Of a stretch of DNA of 40,630 nucleotides, positions 32,060 through 38,510 are shown piece after piece (position 1 is the first letter of the stretch; each line of letters starts with the position of its first letter). A program made the translations under genes and the position numbers. The notes under the pieces were generated by a model. That model did not search any database, was not told where the DNA came from, and saw nothing but the letters and a program-made list of their open reading frames with translations. Source of the DNA: a virus; IMG/VR virus record IMGVR_UViG_3300025217_000022, positions 1 to 40,630 of that record; one strand, written 5' to 3'.

Positions 32060-32863
32060 TCAGCCCTCCAGCGCTTCGGCTATGGCGCGACCGACAGCCA
32101 GGACGGCCGCATCGCGCATGTTCAGATTGGGGTGATCGGCCTTGGCGCGGTTGATATCGTCGCGCCAATCCGTCTGTTCATTGCCGCCCAGCACGGTCGC
32201 GATCATGTCGGCATGCTCCACGCCATGGGTGGCGACGCCAGCCGCGACCCCCGGAAAGATCGTGCCGAAATAGCGCAGCACCTGACCATGGAAGGCAACC
32301 GACGCCGCCAGGAGCGAAGTGCGCAGGATCTTTTCGCCATACTGGCGCACACAATGCTCCAGCCCGCCGATATTGCTCACCTGCCCCGGCTTCCAGACAT
32401 CCGGATTGGATGTCTTCGCAACCGACATGCCGCCATCGTTCAGCGCGCTTTGGATCACGCACGCTTCGGTTTCACCAGCCGCCAACGCCGCCTTGAACAG
32501 ATCCAGCTTGCTGAGCGGCCGCCGCTGCTGATTCAGCGCCACGAACGATGCGGCCTCTTCATGGGCCGATCCGGATGCGATCACGACACACGGCAGGTCG
32601 TAAATGTCGCCACGCACCCGCGCCGCCGCCAGCCGATGCTGGCCGTCGATCACATACAGCACGCCGTCTTCCCGTCGCGCGACATTCAGAGGCTGGCACA
32701 GGCCCCAATCCCATTCCCGCGCGATCCGCTTGACCAGCGATTGGCTCGGCCCGGTGTCGATCGAGCGCTGGTAGCTATCGTCGATCATCAGATCTGCGAT
32801 CGGGCGAAACTCCAGGCTGGGCCGCTGGCCGCGCTGCGGCTGCACTTTTGGCGCGCCGCTCAT
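32060..32863 (-). CDS. ParB/Srx-fold protein (DGQHR type)
   Basis: 267 residues. The N-terminal half has the ParB nuclease-like fold: FRPIADLMIDDSYQRSID, LVKRIAREWDWGLCQPLNVARREDG and VIDGQHRLAAARVRG, where DGQHRLAA is the motif of the DUF6551/DGQHR branch, followed by ASFVALNQQRRPLSKLD. The C-terminal half is helical and unlike the ParB dimer domain. Members of this group are common in phages and mobile DNA; some are nucleases and some bind CTP, so the action here is unknown. It overlaps the larger ParB gene by 4 nt (ATGA), and both are read together. Confidence 0.8.
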   Translation of the reverse strand: MSGAPKVQPQRGQRPSLEFRPIADLMIDDSYQRSIDTGPSQSLVKRIAREWDWGLCQPLNVARREDGVLYVIDGQHRLAAARVRGDIYDLPCVVIASGSAHEEAASFVALNQQRRPLSKLDLFKAALAAGETEACVIQSALNDGGMSVAKTSNPDVWKPGQVSNIGGLEHCVRQYGEKILRTSLLAASVAFHGQVLRYFGTIFPGVAAGVATHGVEHADMIATVLGGNEQTDWRDDINRAKADHPNLNMRDAAVLAVGRAIAEALEG

Positions 32864-34641
32864 TGCACCTCTTCCAATTGGGCAACGGCATTGTCGGTAT
32901 GCGGATCAGCATCAAAGGCATCGATCGTTGCCCAGGTCAGGCTGACAACGCCTGTGCTTTCCAGCAACTCTTCCAGATCGTCATAGAAGCTGCTGTCGTA
33001 ATTGACGTCGTCACCCGCGTCCAACTCGCGCTCATCGCTGTAAGCGCCGCTTTCCCAACGGAAATGCGCGATGCCATCGACAAGAATGACGGCGGGTACC
33101 GGGTCCACCGCCAATATCTCGGCCATGCGCGCGGCCTTGGCCTCGGCGGCGGCGGCATCCGCTTTTTCCTTGGCCTCGCGCTGCGCGACGGCCGCCGCTT
33201 CCTGTCGCTCAAATTCAGCTTCGGCATCCTCGAACGAAACGCGATCGACCTCATCCTGTGTGACGATAATCGACTGCTGCACAGAATAGGCTGGTCCGAT
33301 ATCGTCATATTCAAACATCCGGCCGAGCGGTGGGCGGAGACTGCCCCAGAACCGGCGGCCCGTCACATCGCCATCCTTCATCGCCGTATTGACCTTGTCG
33401 GCCGCCAGGAACAAACGGCATTGCTCGATCGCAGCCGCGCGCCGCTCGGCTTGCCGTTCCTGATCAGACTTCCCCGGTGCTTCCTCGCGGGCAGGAATCA
33501 GTTCGGCCAAGCGGCCGCTCGGCACGAAGAAACCTTCGTCCAGCACCAGCTTGCCTTCATGGTTGACCCCGGCGTAGCCGCAGATGCCGATACCGGCTTC
33601 ATCGGCCTTCGAGCGCAATTCCGGCATGCTTGGCACGTCGGTGCGGTAATAGGGTCGATCGACCTTTTCATAACCTTTCGGCGGCTTCGGCACCTTGCCC
33701 AGCCGCAATCCCGGCACAAGGATGACATCGCTGGTCGCGGGATGATCGCGCTGGGCGTCCTTCAGGATACGCGCCATCTGGAAATCTGCGCGGAACGAAG
33801 CGATAGCTATGACGACGTCGGGGTCGATCAGTTTCCGGCCGCTATAATTGTCCGCGTCACCGAAAAGGTCATCCTCATACCGGCCACCCTTCTCTTCATA
33901 GGCAGCATTGCCCACAAACTTGAACAGCGGATCGCCAGTAGTCATAACAGCATTGATGATGCCAGACCGGATCGACTGGACGCCGTGGCCCCAACTGCCC
34001 TTCTTCTCTTCCGCCGCAAAAACCTTCAGCTGTAGCTTGCAATCCTGCGATAAAGCGTAGGCTTGGGCGGCATCGATCGTCAGCTTGCCCTGCCGCATCG
34101 CGTCCAGAATTTCCGGTGCTAGCGCGGCCAGCCGCAGCCGCTGCTTCACATAGCGTTCGGAAAAACCGAACCGCTTTGCCAGATCGGCGGGCGCCAACAG
34201 ACCCGGCTTCATGAGCGCTTCGAAAGCCAGGAACTCATCGGCAGGGTTCATATCGCGCTTCGCCAGGTTCTCCGAAAGCGACAGGTCGATCGCATCGGTC
34301 GCAGCGCGCAGCAGCACCGGCACCAGGAAATCATGGTCGATGACACCCTGACGATACAGCAGATCCAATGCCTGCAATCGCCGCCCGCCCCCCACGATGT
34401 AGATTGCAGCGGCATCGATATCTGTGTCGCCCCGATACCCGATCAGGTTCTGCAACAGACCGTGCGCGGCGATGTCGTCGGCCAGGCTCTCGACATCGAC
34501 CGCCTTATCGGTGTGCCGAACATTTTCCGGCGCGCGCATCAGGCGACCCAGCGGAATCATGTCGATACCGCTGATTTTCGCAACGACGGCTTCACTATCA
34601 ATCACCGGCGCAACCGGCGCCACTTTCTTCGCTCTGGGCAT
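32860..34641 (-). CDS. ParB/RepB/Spo0J-family protein
   Basis: 593 residues. Residues about 28-130 are the ParB N-terminal domain: IPLGRLMRAPENVRHTDKAVDVESLADDIAAHGLLQNL, then VGGGRRLQALDLL, where GGGRR replaces the usual GERR, and LSENLAKRDMNPADE. A KorB-type helix-turn-helix follows (LLAPADLAKRFGFSERYVKQRLRLAALAPEILDAMRQGKLTIDAAQAYAL). The long C-terminal part has a Glu/Ala-rich coiled coil and an acidic end. No ParA gene is in the window. Similar ParB proteins accompany phage replication genes in sphingomonads. It may mark or organise phage DNA without partition. GAAGGA lies about 7 nt before the ATG. Confidence 0.85.
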   Translation of the reverse strand: MPRAKKVAPVAPVIDSEAVVAKISGIDMIPLGRLMRAPENVRHTDKAVDVESLADDIAAHGLLQNLIGYRGDTDIDAAAIYIVGGGRRLQALDLLYRQGVIDHDFLVPVLLRAATDAIDLSLSENLAKRDMNPADEFLAFEALMKPGLLAPADLAKRFGFSERYVKQRLRLAALAPEILDAMRQGKLTIDAAQAYALSQDCKLQLKVFAAEEKKGSWGHGVQSIRSGIINAVMTTGDPLFKFVGNAAYEEKGGRYEDDLFGDADNYSGRKLIDPDVVIAIASFRADFQMARILKDAQRDHPATSDVILVPGLRLGKVPKPPKGYEKVDRPYYRTDVPSMPELRSKADEAGIGICGYAGVNHEGKLVLDEGFFVPSGRLAELIPAREEAPGKSDQERQAERRAAAIEQCRLFLAADKVNTAMKDGDVTGRRFWGSLRPPLGRMFEYDDIGPAYSVQQSIIVTQDEVDRVSFEDAEAEFERQEAAAVAQREAKEKADAAAAEAKAARMAEILAVDPVPAVILVDGIAHFRWESGAYSDERELDAGDDVNYDSSFYDDLEELLESTGVVSLTWATIDAFDADPHTDNAVAQLEEVQ

Positions 34642-34676
34642 GGGACGTCCTTCTCTGTTGTGCGCCGGTGACCGGC

Positions 34677-35006
34677 TTATGCTTTGGGAAATTGTTCGGG
34701 CGCGGCAGCGGCAGGGGGGATCGCCGCCGCGCCCGATCCGCGTCGCGACCCGACGGGATAGGAATGGGAAAAGCTGGGGGCGGCTGTGCAGGCCGCCCCC
34801 AGAGGTTCAGCGCCGCTACGGGAATCCTCGGGGTCGAGGGTGGCGCTATTCGGGATGGCCTCGCGATCGATCGCGTCGGCCCAATTCTCGGCGACGTCGA
34901 AATCGACGCCATACATATCGGCCAGATTGGCCAGCATCGCCCGCCCAACATTGACGTAGCGGGTGGCGAAGTGACGCCGGGTAATCTCCATGTCGATAAA
35001 GCTCAC
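34677..35006 (-). CDS. Small early protein, GTG start
   Basis: 109 residues, not recognised; hidden inside a much longer open frame whose upstream part is antisense-like. The GTG at 35006 gives a GTGA overlap with the upstream stop, and the protein then begins SFIDMEITRRHFATRYVNVGRAMLANLADMYGVDFD, a convincing amphipathic start; an ATG five codons in (34991) is possible. The C-terminal half (Pro/Ser/Ala-rich) looks disordered. Codon use and the overlap support a real gene. It sits before the ParB pair in the early leftward operon. Function is unknown. Confidence 0.55.
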   Translation of the reverse strand: MSFIDMEITRRHFATRYVNVGRAMLANLADMYGVDFDVAENWADAIDREAIPNSATLDPEDSRSGAEPLGAACTAAPSFSHSYPVGSRRGSGAAAIPPAAAAPEQFPKA

Positions 35007-35536
35007 AGCTTGGCCCTCCGCGTGCGCAGGCCACTGGCGACGATCGTCACCACGCGCCGCTCCAGGGGCGACGGTTCTTCGACGACGATCGCCCCGTCCT
35101 TCACCAGCCGACGCACACGATAGGAGGCCGCCACCGCGTCCTTCAGCCCGACCGCGCGCGCCAGTTCCGCATTGGTCGGGCAAGGTTCGGCCCGCTTGGC
35201 CGCGCGGGCCAGCTGACGCAGCACCATGCGCGTGGTGCGCTTCGCATCGTCCGATGCGGGTGCGAAGCGGCCGCGCGGTGCGGCCTTGCGAACATGCTGG
35301 GACGGCCGCGGATCGGCCAGCCGTTGGGCGATGAAGCGGAACCCACCCCCCTGCTCGGCGCTCAGCCGCTTCGATGTCAGAGCCACCACACCGGAATCGC
35401 GCATCGCGCGGACGGCGGCACCGATCTTTTCTGCCGGACGAACGCCGGTCGAATAGACCACATCCTCTCCGGGGAGCGCCCGTTCGGCCCAGCGGCTCAT
35501 TTGATCGGGAGTACGCTGCGCGCCCGCCATCATCAT
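35003..35536 (-). CDS. Early regulatory protein with C-terminal winged helix
   Basis: 177 residues. The C-terminal part reads like a LexA-type winged helix: RTTRMVLRQLARAAKRAEPCPTNAELARAVGLKDAVAASYRVRRLVKDGAIVVEE, then RRVVTIVASGLRTRR as the wing. The N-terminal half has AEKIGAAVRAMRDSGVVALTSKRL, a second helical unit. Likely DNA-binding, perhaps a replication initiator or early regulator, but no family is secure. Three ATGs in a row lie at the start (35536, 35533 and 35530), the first overlapping the upstream stop, with GGAGG just before them. Overlaps the next gene as GTGA. Confidence 0.65.
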   Translation of the reverse strand: MMMAGAQRTPDQMSRWAERALPGEDVVYSTGVRPAEKIGAAVRAMRDSGVVALTSKRLSAEQGGGFRFIAQRLADPRPSQHVRKAAPRGRFAPASDDAKRTTRMVLRQLARAAKRAEPCPTNAELARAVGLKDAVAASYRVRRLVKDGAIVVEEPSPLERRVVTIVASGLRTRRAKL

Positions 35537-36027
35537 CGTCCCTCCGCTGCTGCCTGAAGGCGGCGGTCCATGGCCGCCAACGTCTCCTGCATTTCGTGAA
35601 TGTCCGCACGGATCGCGTCGTTCTCGCTGGGCGATATCGACGATCCGGCGTCACCGCGCGCGCACAAGGCGCCCCGCACGCTGTCGGACAGGTCGCCCAG
35701 TTCACCGGCCAGTTCGACCACGGTCAGCGTCAGGCCGTCCGCATCGTCCTGCGGCTCAGGCAGTTGGACGAATACGCCGCCCAGCTGGCGGCAAAGCGCC
35801 CGCACGATGAAGGGATGCCCCTCCATCCGCTGGCCCAGCAGATCGATCGTCACCGCGTCGCGTATAGTGATGCTGTCACGATCATTCACGCTGCCGCAGC
35901 GCGACAGCTGACTGCGCCCGACCATAGTTTCGTCGGTGCATGGCTCAAGCCCGCCTGCCGCCTCGATCGCGCGCTTGGTCGCCAGCGCCAGGGCCTTTTC
36001 GCCGCTGCTGATATCGCCCCGCGCCAT
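35533..36027 (-). CDS. Conserved early phage protein (CII-like position)
   Basis: 164 residues. Visible: ALALATKRAIEAAGGLEPC, then GRSQLSRCGSVNDRDSITIRDAVTIDLLGQRMEGHPFIVRAL, a helix-turn-helix-like set with a family look (similar SQLSRxxS / T(L/I)RDA proteins occur in alphaproteobacterial phages), and a Leu-rich second half with a C-terminal amphipathic helix. It lies three genes from Cro, where lambda-like phages have CII or a replication regulator. The start ATG at 36027 follows the previous stop by 2 nt. The exact role is unproven. Confidence 0.65.
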   Translation of the reverse strand: MARGDISSGEKALALATKRAIEAAGGLEPCTDETMVGRSQLSRCGSVNDRDSITIRDAVTIDLLGQRMEGHPFIVRALCRQLGGVFVQLPEPQDDADGLTLTVVELAGELGDLSDSVRGALCARGDAGSSISPSENDAIRADIHEMQETLAAMDRRLQAAAEGR

Positions 36028-36029
36028 GG

Positions 36030-36623
36030 TCAGTTGCCCCCGGCGAAACGGTAACGGCTATTCACAACCGGACTTGTTGCCGGTCCGCCGGGGACTATCG
36101 TGCGGTCACCACGACTCACACGAAGGGCTATTTGATGATCACCGCGTTCGCTGACGACCTCATCCCCAGCGTCGTCCGGCACGACGGAAAGATTGGCATT
36201 CTCACTCCGGACCTCACTGAGGGGCACCTGATCAGCACCGCTGCCGCCGTGGAACTCGCCACCAAACTGCTCGCGGCAGTTTCCGATGTGCATGAAGCAC
36301 AGGGTCGCGACATCACTCACCCCGTCGAGGGTATTCGTTTCCAGATCGCCCAGCGGGGAGCCACCTTCGAAGGTCGCCTGACATTCAATGTCAATCGAGT
36401 ACCCTTGTTCGCCAGCCTCACCGAGGAGCAGGTCACCGATCTTGCGGCCGCATTCCTCGCTGCGGATCGCCACATAGAGGCGGGAGGGAAGCGGGCGCGC
36501 TAAAGAAGGCTCCCCACCGAACACCAGTCGGATGCGAGCAGGATCGACCTGCGCACCGGGCGTCGGCTCTGCACAATGCAGAAAACGCACCCCTTCGAGT
36601 TTTTCGAGGACTGGTGTCATCAT
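36030..36623 (-). CDS. Possible early gene after cro (overlaps a frame on the + strand)
   Basis: 197 codons filling the space between cro and the next early gene exactly: ATG at 36623 overlaps the cro stop, a strong GGGGAGG lies 4-7 nt before the two in-tandem ATGs, and the stop is 2 nt before the next ATG. This fits a coupled operon gene. The protein is not recognised and its middle is low in hydrophobic residues and rich in Gly, Glu and Ser (for example QVPLSEVRSENANLS), as antisense frames often are. A competing rightward frame occupies 36135-36503. Only one is likely to be real; the translation signals favour this one slightly. Confidence 0.5.
   Translation of the reverse strand: MMTPVLEKLEGVRFLHCAEPTPGAQVDPARIRLVFGGEPSLARPLPSRLYVAIRSEECGRKIGDLLLGEAGEQGYSIDIECQATFEGGSPLGDLETNTLDGVSDVATLCFMHIGNCREQFGGEFHGGSGADQVPLSEVRSENANLSVVPDDAGDEVVSERGDHQIALRVSRGDRTIVPGGPATSPVVNSRYRFAGGN
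36135..36503 (+). CDS. Alternative gene on the + strand (competes with the leftward frame)
   Basis: 122 residues from ATG 36135 (AAGGG 8 nt upstream). The protein is more natural-looking than the opposite frame: IPSVVRHDGKIGILT, TAAAVELATKLLAAVSDVHEA (amphipathic helix), FEGRLTFNVNRVPLF and LTEEQVTDLAAAFLAADRHIE. Codon position statistics estimated by eye are about equal for both strands. It would need its own promoter between 36028 and 36134, where nothing clear is seen, and it would split the early operon. Hence kept as the alternative. Confidence 0.4.
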   Translation: MITAFADDLIPSVVRHDGKIGILTPDLTEGHLISTAAAVELATKLLAAVSDVHEAQGRDITHPVEGIRFQIAQRGATFEGRLTFNVNRVPLFASLTEEQVTDLAAAFLAADRHIEAGGKRAR

Positions 36624-36850
36624 GCAGCCTCCCCGATCGAGGGGGATTCGGAGGGGGTTTTTCCCGATGACGGTACAGGAGAAATATCGATATTGAGGCG
36701 ATCAGCCATCGCTTGAACGCCCGGCTTCCTCCACTTCGGAATGCGGTCGCCGCTCTTCCAGCTGGAGACGGTGGAAGGTGGGAGGTCGAGTTCGCGAGCG
36801 ACGGCACTAGTGCCGCCCAATGCGTCAATGATGTCAGATGCCGTTTCCAT
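36620..36850 (-). CDS. cro: Cro/YdaS-like repressor
   Basis: 76-residue DNA-binding regulator opposing the CI-like repressor. Visible: SDIIDALGGTSAVARELDLPPSTVSSWKSGDRIPKW, a helix-turn-helix of the YdaS/Cro type, followed by QAMADRLNIDIS and a disordered Ser/Pro-rich tail. The gene is divergent from cI across three operators and heads the leftward early operon. There is no ribosome-binding site before the ATG, and the promoter -10 ends 7 nt before it, so its mRNA is probably leaderless. The 3' end overlaps the next leftward frame. Cro is a role name given by position and fold; its binding to these operators is inferred. Confidence 0.82.
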   Translation of the reverse strand: METASDIIDALGGTSAVARELDLPPSTVSSWKSGDRIPKWRKPGVQAMADRLNIDISPVPSSGKTPSESPSIGEAA

Positions 36851-36856
36851 GGGACT

Positions 36857-36877
36857 GAATTACGATTTCCGTAATTC
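36857..36877. promoter_or_regulatory. Operator O1, perfect palindrome
   Basis: GAATTACG-N5-CGTAATTC. Perfect 8-bp arms around a 5-bp centre (ATTTC). Overlaps the cro promoter, so bound repressor would shut the leftward early operon. Confidence 0.82.
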
Positions 36878-36885
36878 CAATGCAA
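36857..36885 (-). promoter_or_regulatory. Leftward early promoter (cro promoter)
   Basis: TTGCAT, 17 bp, TAATTC on the minus strand, with operator O1 lying between -35 and -10 and covering the -10. Transcription would begin at or within a base or two of the cro ATG. Confidence 0.7.
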
Positions 36886-36890
36886 GTGGG

Positions 36891-36911
36891 AAATTACGAT
36901 GTTCGTTATCG
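36891..36911. promoter_or_regulatory. Operator O2, imperfect
   Basis: AAATTACG-N5-CGTTATCG. Left arm matches O1 except its first base; right arm has changes. Centre is 34 bp from O1. Confidence 0.65.
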
Positions 36912-36916
36912 ACCGC

Positions 36917-36937
36917 GAGTTACGATTTTCGCAATGT
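36917..36937. promoter_or_regulatory. Operator O3, imperfect, next to the repressor start
   Basis: GAGTTACG-N5-CGCAATGT. Lies 6 bp before the likely cI start and 26 bp (centre to centre) from O2, so it is placed to control repressor synthesis. Confidence 0.65.
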
Positions 36938-36943
36938 GCGCGG

Positions 36944-37564
36944 GTGATATCTACTCAAGAATTAATAGCCCAACTGCGATCGCAGCTTTCCGACGGCAAG
37001 TTCACTCAGAAGGCGGTTGCCGAGCATCTGGGCATAGCTCCGGCGCGCGTCACTGAAATGCTGAAAGGTGGCCGACGGATTCAGACGCAAGAAATAGCGC
37101 CTTTGGCGAAATGGCTTGGGATATCCACCGACGCCCAAGTGCTGGCAATTCCTGATGGCGCAAAGCCAGTTAGTTCTATTCCCTTGCTGGGCGAGGTTCC
37201 AGGCGGGCCTTGGCGCGAGGCTGTCCGAGATGTCAGCAGGTACATTCAAGTGGCGCTACCAGGCACGCGTCCTAACGCATATGCGCTGAAGGTTGTCGGC
37301 GACTCAATGGACCGAATTGTTAAGGATGGCGCCGAGATTGTCATAGACCCGGACGATACCGATCTATTTGACAAATGGCTCTACGTCGTTCGCAATCCAG
37401 ATGGCGAGGTCACGTTCAAGCAATATCGGGACGGGCCAGCTCGACTTGTTCCCTGTTCGACAAATCCAGACCATTCTCTAATCTCAGTTACCGACCGTGA
37501 TTACACGATCGTCGGCAGGGTCGTCCTTATTACGATAAGCCCGGATCAAGCCGCTCTAGATTGA
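36944..37564 (+). CDS. CI-like prophage repressor, S24 type
   Basis: 206 residues keeping the lytic genes off. N-terminal helix-turn-helix: FTQKAVAEHLGIAPARVTEMLKGGRRI, residues 20-46. C-terminal S24/LexA domain: GDSM with Ser121 and VTFKQY with Lys159, 38 apart as in LexA (Ser119/Lys156). At the position of the LexA cleavage site, 35 residues before the Ser, the sequence is EVPGGPW, giving Pro86-Gly87 instead of Ala-Gly or Cys-Gly. The GTG at 36944 is chosen because an earlier in-frame ATG (36899) would place O2 and O3 inside the gene; neither has a clear ribosome site. Lower GC than the structural genes. Confidence 0.85.
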   Translation: MISTQELIAQLRSQLSDGKFTQKAVAEHLGIAPARVTEMLKGGRRIQTQEIAPLAKWLGISTDAQVLAIPDGAKPVSSIPLLGEVPGGPWREAVRDVSRYIQVALPGTRPNAYALKVVGDSMDRIVKDGAEIVIDPDDTDLFDKWLYVVRNPDGEVTFKQYRDGPARLVPCSTNPDHSLISVTDRDYTIVGRVVLITISPDQAALD

Positions 37565-37740
37565 ACTTTCTCACGGCGGATCTGTACGTCGCCTGGCACG
37601 GTGACGTAAAAAGCTCCCCATTCGTCGTAGCTGCCTAGACCGTGCGAAATAAGATCGCGACGCATCTTCTGCTTGCAATTCCTCCACGGTCCAACCGCTG
37701 TAGCAAAGCACATTGCCCGATACCAAACGACCTCCTGCAA
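37546..37740 (-). CDS. Small LexA-controlled protein, antirepressor candidate
   Basis: 64 residues from TTG 37740, which has AGGAGG 5 nt upstream; an ATG at 37713 is the alternative. Not recognised. The sequence is compact and natural-looking: VGPWRNCKQKMRRDLISHGLGSYDEWGAFYVTVPGDVQIRREKVQ, with a basic helix followed by a beta pair. The 3' end overlaps that of cI by 19 bp, tail to tail. Its promoter holds a perfect alphaproteobacterial LexA box, so it should be made after DNA damage. By analogy with phage 186 Tum and the Gifsy antirepressors it may inactivate the CI-like protein. Gene reality and function are both inferred. Confidence 0.55.
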   Translation of the reverse strand: MQEVVWYRAMCFATAVGPWRNCKQKMRRDLISHGLGSYDEWGAFYVTVPGDVQIRREKVQSRAA

Positions 37741-37767
37741 GCACGCCTCCTGATTCGTATTGCCCCC

Positions 37768-37797
37768 TATAGAGAACAAAAAACGAACATATATCAA
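37768..37797 (-). promoter_or_regulatory. LexA-regulated promoter
   Basis: Minus strand: TTGATA, 18 bp, TCTATA. The spacer holds the LexA box, and the predicted start is about 20 nt before the TTG start codon with AGGAGG between. Confidence 0.65.
37774..37788 (-). promoter_or_regulatory. LexA box (SOS box), GTTC-N7-GTTC
   Basis: GTTC, seven bases, GTTC on the minus strand: an exact direct repeat, the known LexA-binding motif of Alphaproteobacteria. It sits between -35 and -10 of the small leftward gene. Confidence 0.75.
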
Positions 37798-37841
37798 CCT
37801 GACCGATCTTAAAAACCTGTGGAAAACCAAAGCCAACGCAT

Positions 37842-37862
37842 AAATTACGGAAATCGTATTGA
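37842..37862. promoter_or_regulatory. Operator O4, imperfect
   Basis: AAATTACG-N5-CGTATTGA. Same left arm as O2; centre GAAAT, as in O5. Covers the -35 of the rightward promoter. Confidence 0.68.
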
Positions 37863-37887
37863 CGTTCAATTACGGAAATCGTAATTC
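37859..37887 (+). promoter_or_regulatory. Rightward promoter of the integrase operon
   Basis: TTGACG, 17 bp, TAATTC. Same design and same -10 as the cro promoter, with operator O5 in the spacer and over the -10. A GGGAGG site follows in the leader before the first gene. Confidence 0.75.
37867..37887. promoter_or_regulatory. Operator O5, near-perfect palindrome
   Basis: CAATTACG-N5-CGTAATTC. The reverse complement of O1 apart from one base at the outer end. 25 bp from O4. Confidence 0.8.
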
Positions 37888-37914
37888 TGTCTCCGTCATC
37901 AACGGGAGGCATCT

Positions 37915-38373
37915 ATGCTCCAGCTTCGTACTCAATTTCCCCTACCTGGTAGTCTCGCCTTGTTCCAAGGCCTGCACTGGCGCGTGTTCCAGCATGTCGG
38001 CGATCAAGCCGTTATCACCCGCGGCGGCCCGTCGGCCGCATTGACGCGCCGCGCGCCGATCGACGAACTGGTCGATCCGGTCGAGGCCGATCACAATGCC
38101 ATCCTGCCGTCGCAGGACATGAGCGAGGCGACAACCCGCATTGCAATCTTCACCGCGAAGCTGCTGCGCGACGCCAATGAGGTCGCTCTCTATACGCTGG
38201 GCCGCAAGTTGATTGAGCATGCCCAGACCGGCCGCATCCCCCGCTTTACCGACAATAGCCACCTGGTCCGCATCATGCGTCGCTTGGGCTGGCACAAAGA
38301 TGGATGGATCGGCGAAGGCCACGCCCGCAGCCCCCGCTACGTCCGAACTGCCGCCCCGGCCAAGGCAGCCTGA
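37915..38373 (+). CDS. First gene of the rightward operon, unrecognised
   Basis: 152 residues, not recognised. Begins with LQLRTQFPLPGSLALFQGLHWRVFQHVGDQAVITRGG, then acidic stretches and helices: TTRIAIFTAKLLRDANEVALYTLGRKLIEHAQTGRIPRFTDNSHLVRIMRRLGWHKDGW, with a basic tail. Soluble, no membrane segment. Strong GGGAGG 6 nt before the ATG. Under the O4/O5 promoter, so it should be silent in the lysogen and made early in lytic growth or at establishment. It could be an accessory to replication or integration. Confidence 0.72.
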   Translation: MLQLRTQFPLPGSLALFQGLHWRVFQHVGDQAVITRGGPSAALTRRAPIDELVDPVEADHNAILPSQDMSEATTRIAIFTAKLLRDANEVALYTLGRKLIEHAQTGRIPRFTDNSHLVRIMRRLGWHKDGWIGEGHARSPRYVRTAAPAKAA

Positions 38374-38510
38374 TGGACCGCCCCAGCTTCTCGCCAGCCG
38401 CGCCCTTTGCGATTGGCGTGGCGCTGGCGGCCGTCTGGCTCACCTTCTTCCCCGCGCTGTCCTGGCTGCTGCCCCGCACCGACGCGCTGATTGGTCCATT
38501 TCTGAAATGA
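38373..38510 (+). CDS. Tiny one-span membrane protein
   Basis: 45 residues, starting in a TGATG overlap with the upstream gene and ending in an ATGA overlap with the next. Residues about 11-33 (APFAIGVALAAVWLTFFPALSWLL) are a membrane span with a charged/polar end; the rest is short. Both junctions are coupled, which argues that it is real despite its size. Function unknown; small membrane proteins in early phage operons often affect host physiology or exclusion. Confidence 0.55.
   Translation: MDRPSFSPAAPFAIGVALAAVWLTFFPALSWLLPRTDALIGPFLK

Noticed and set aside
32860-34641. ParABS partition system or phage-plasmid
   Set aside because: No ParA and no parS-like repeat cluster seen, and a large serine integrase with a tRNA attachment end is present.
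34677-35705. 342-codon leftward open frame
   Set aside because: Only the last 109 codons, from a GTG overlapping the upstream stop, look like protein. The rest is antisense or shifted sequence over two other genes, rich in Arg.
37571-37912. 113-codon leftward frame in the cI-integrase interval
   Set aside because: Its starts are badly placed relative to the AGGAGG site and its N-terminal part would cover operators O4/O5 and the promoter. The other frame fits the LexA promoter better.
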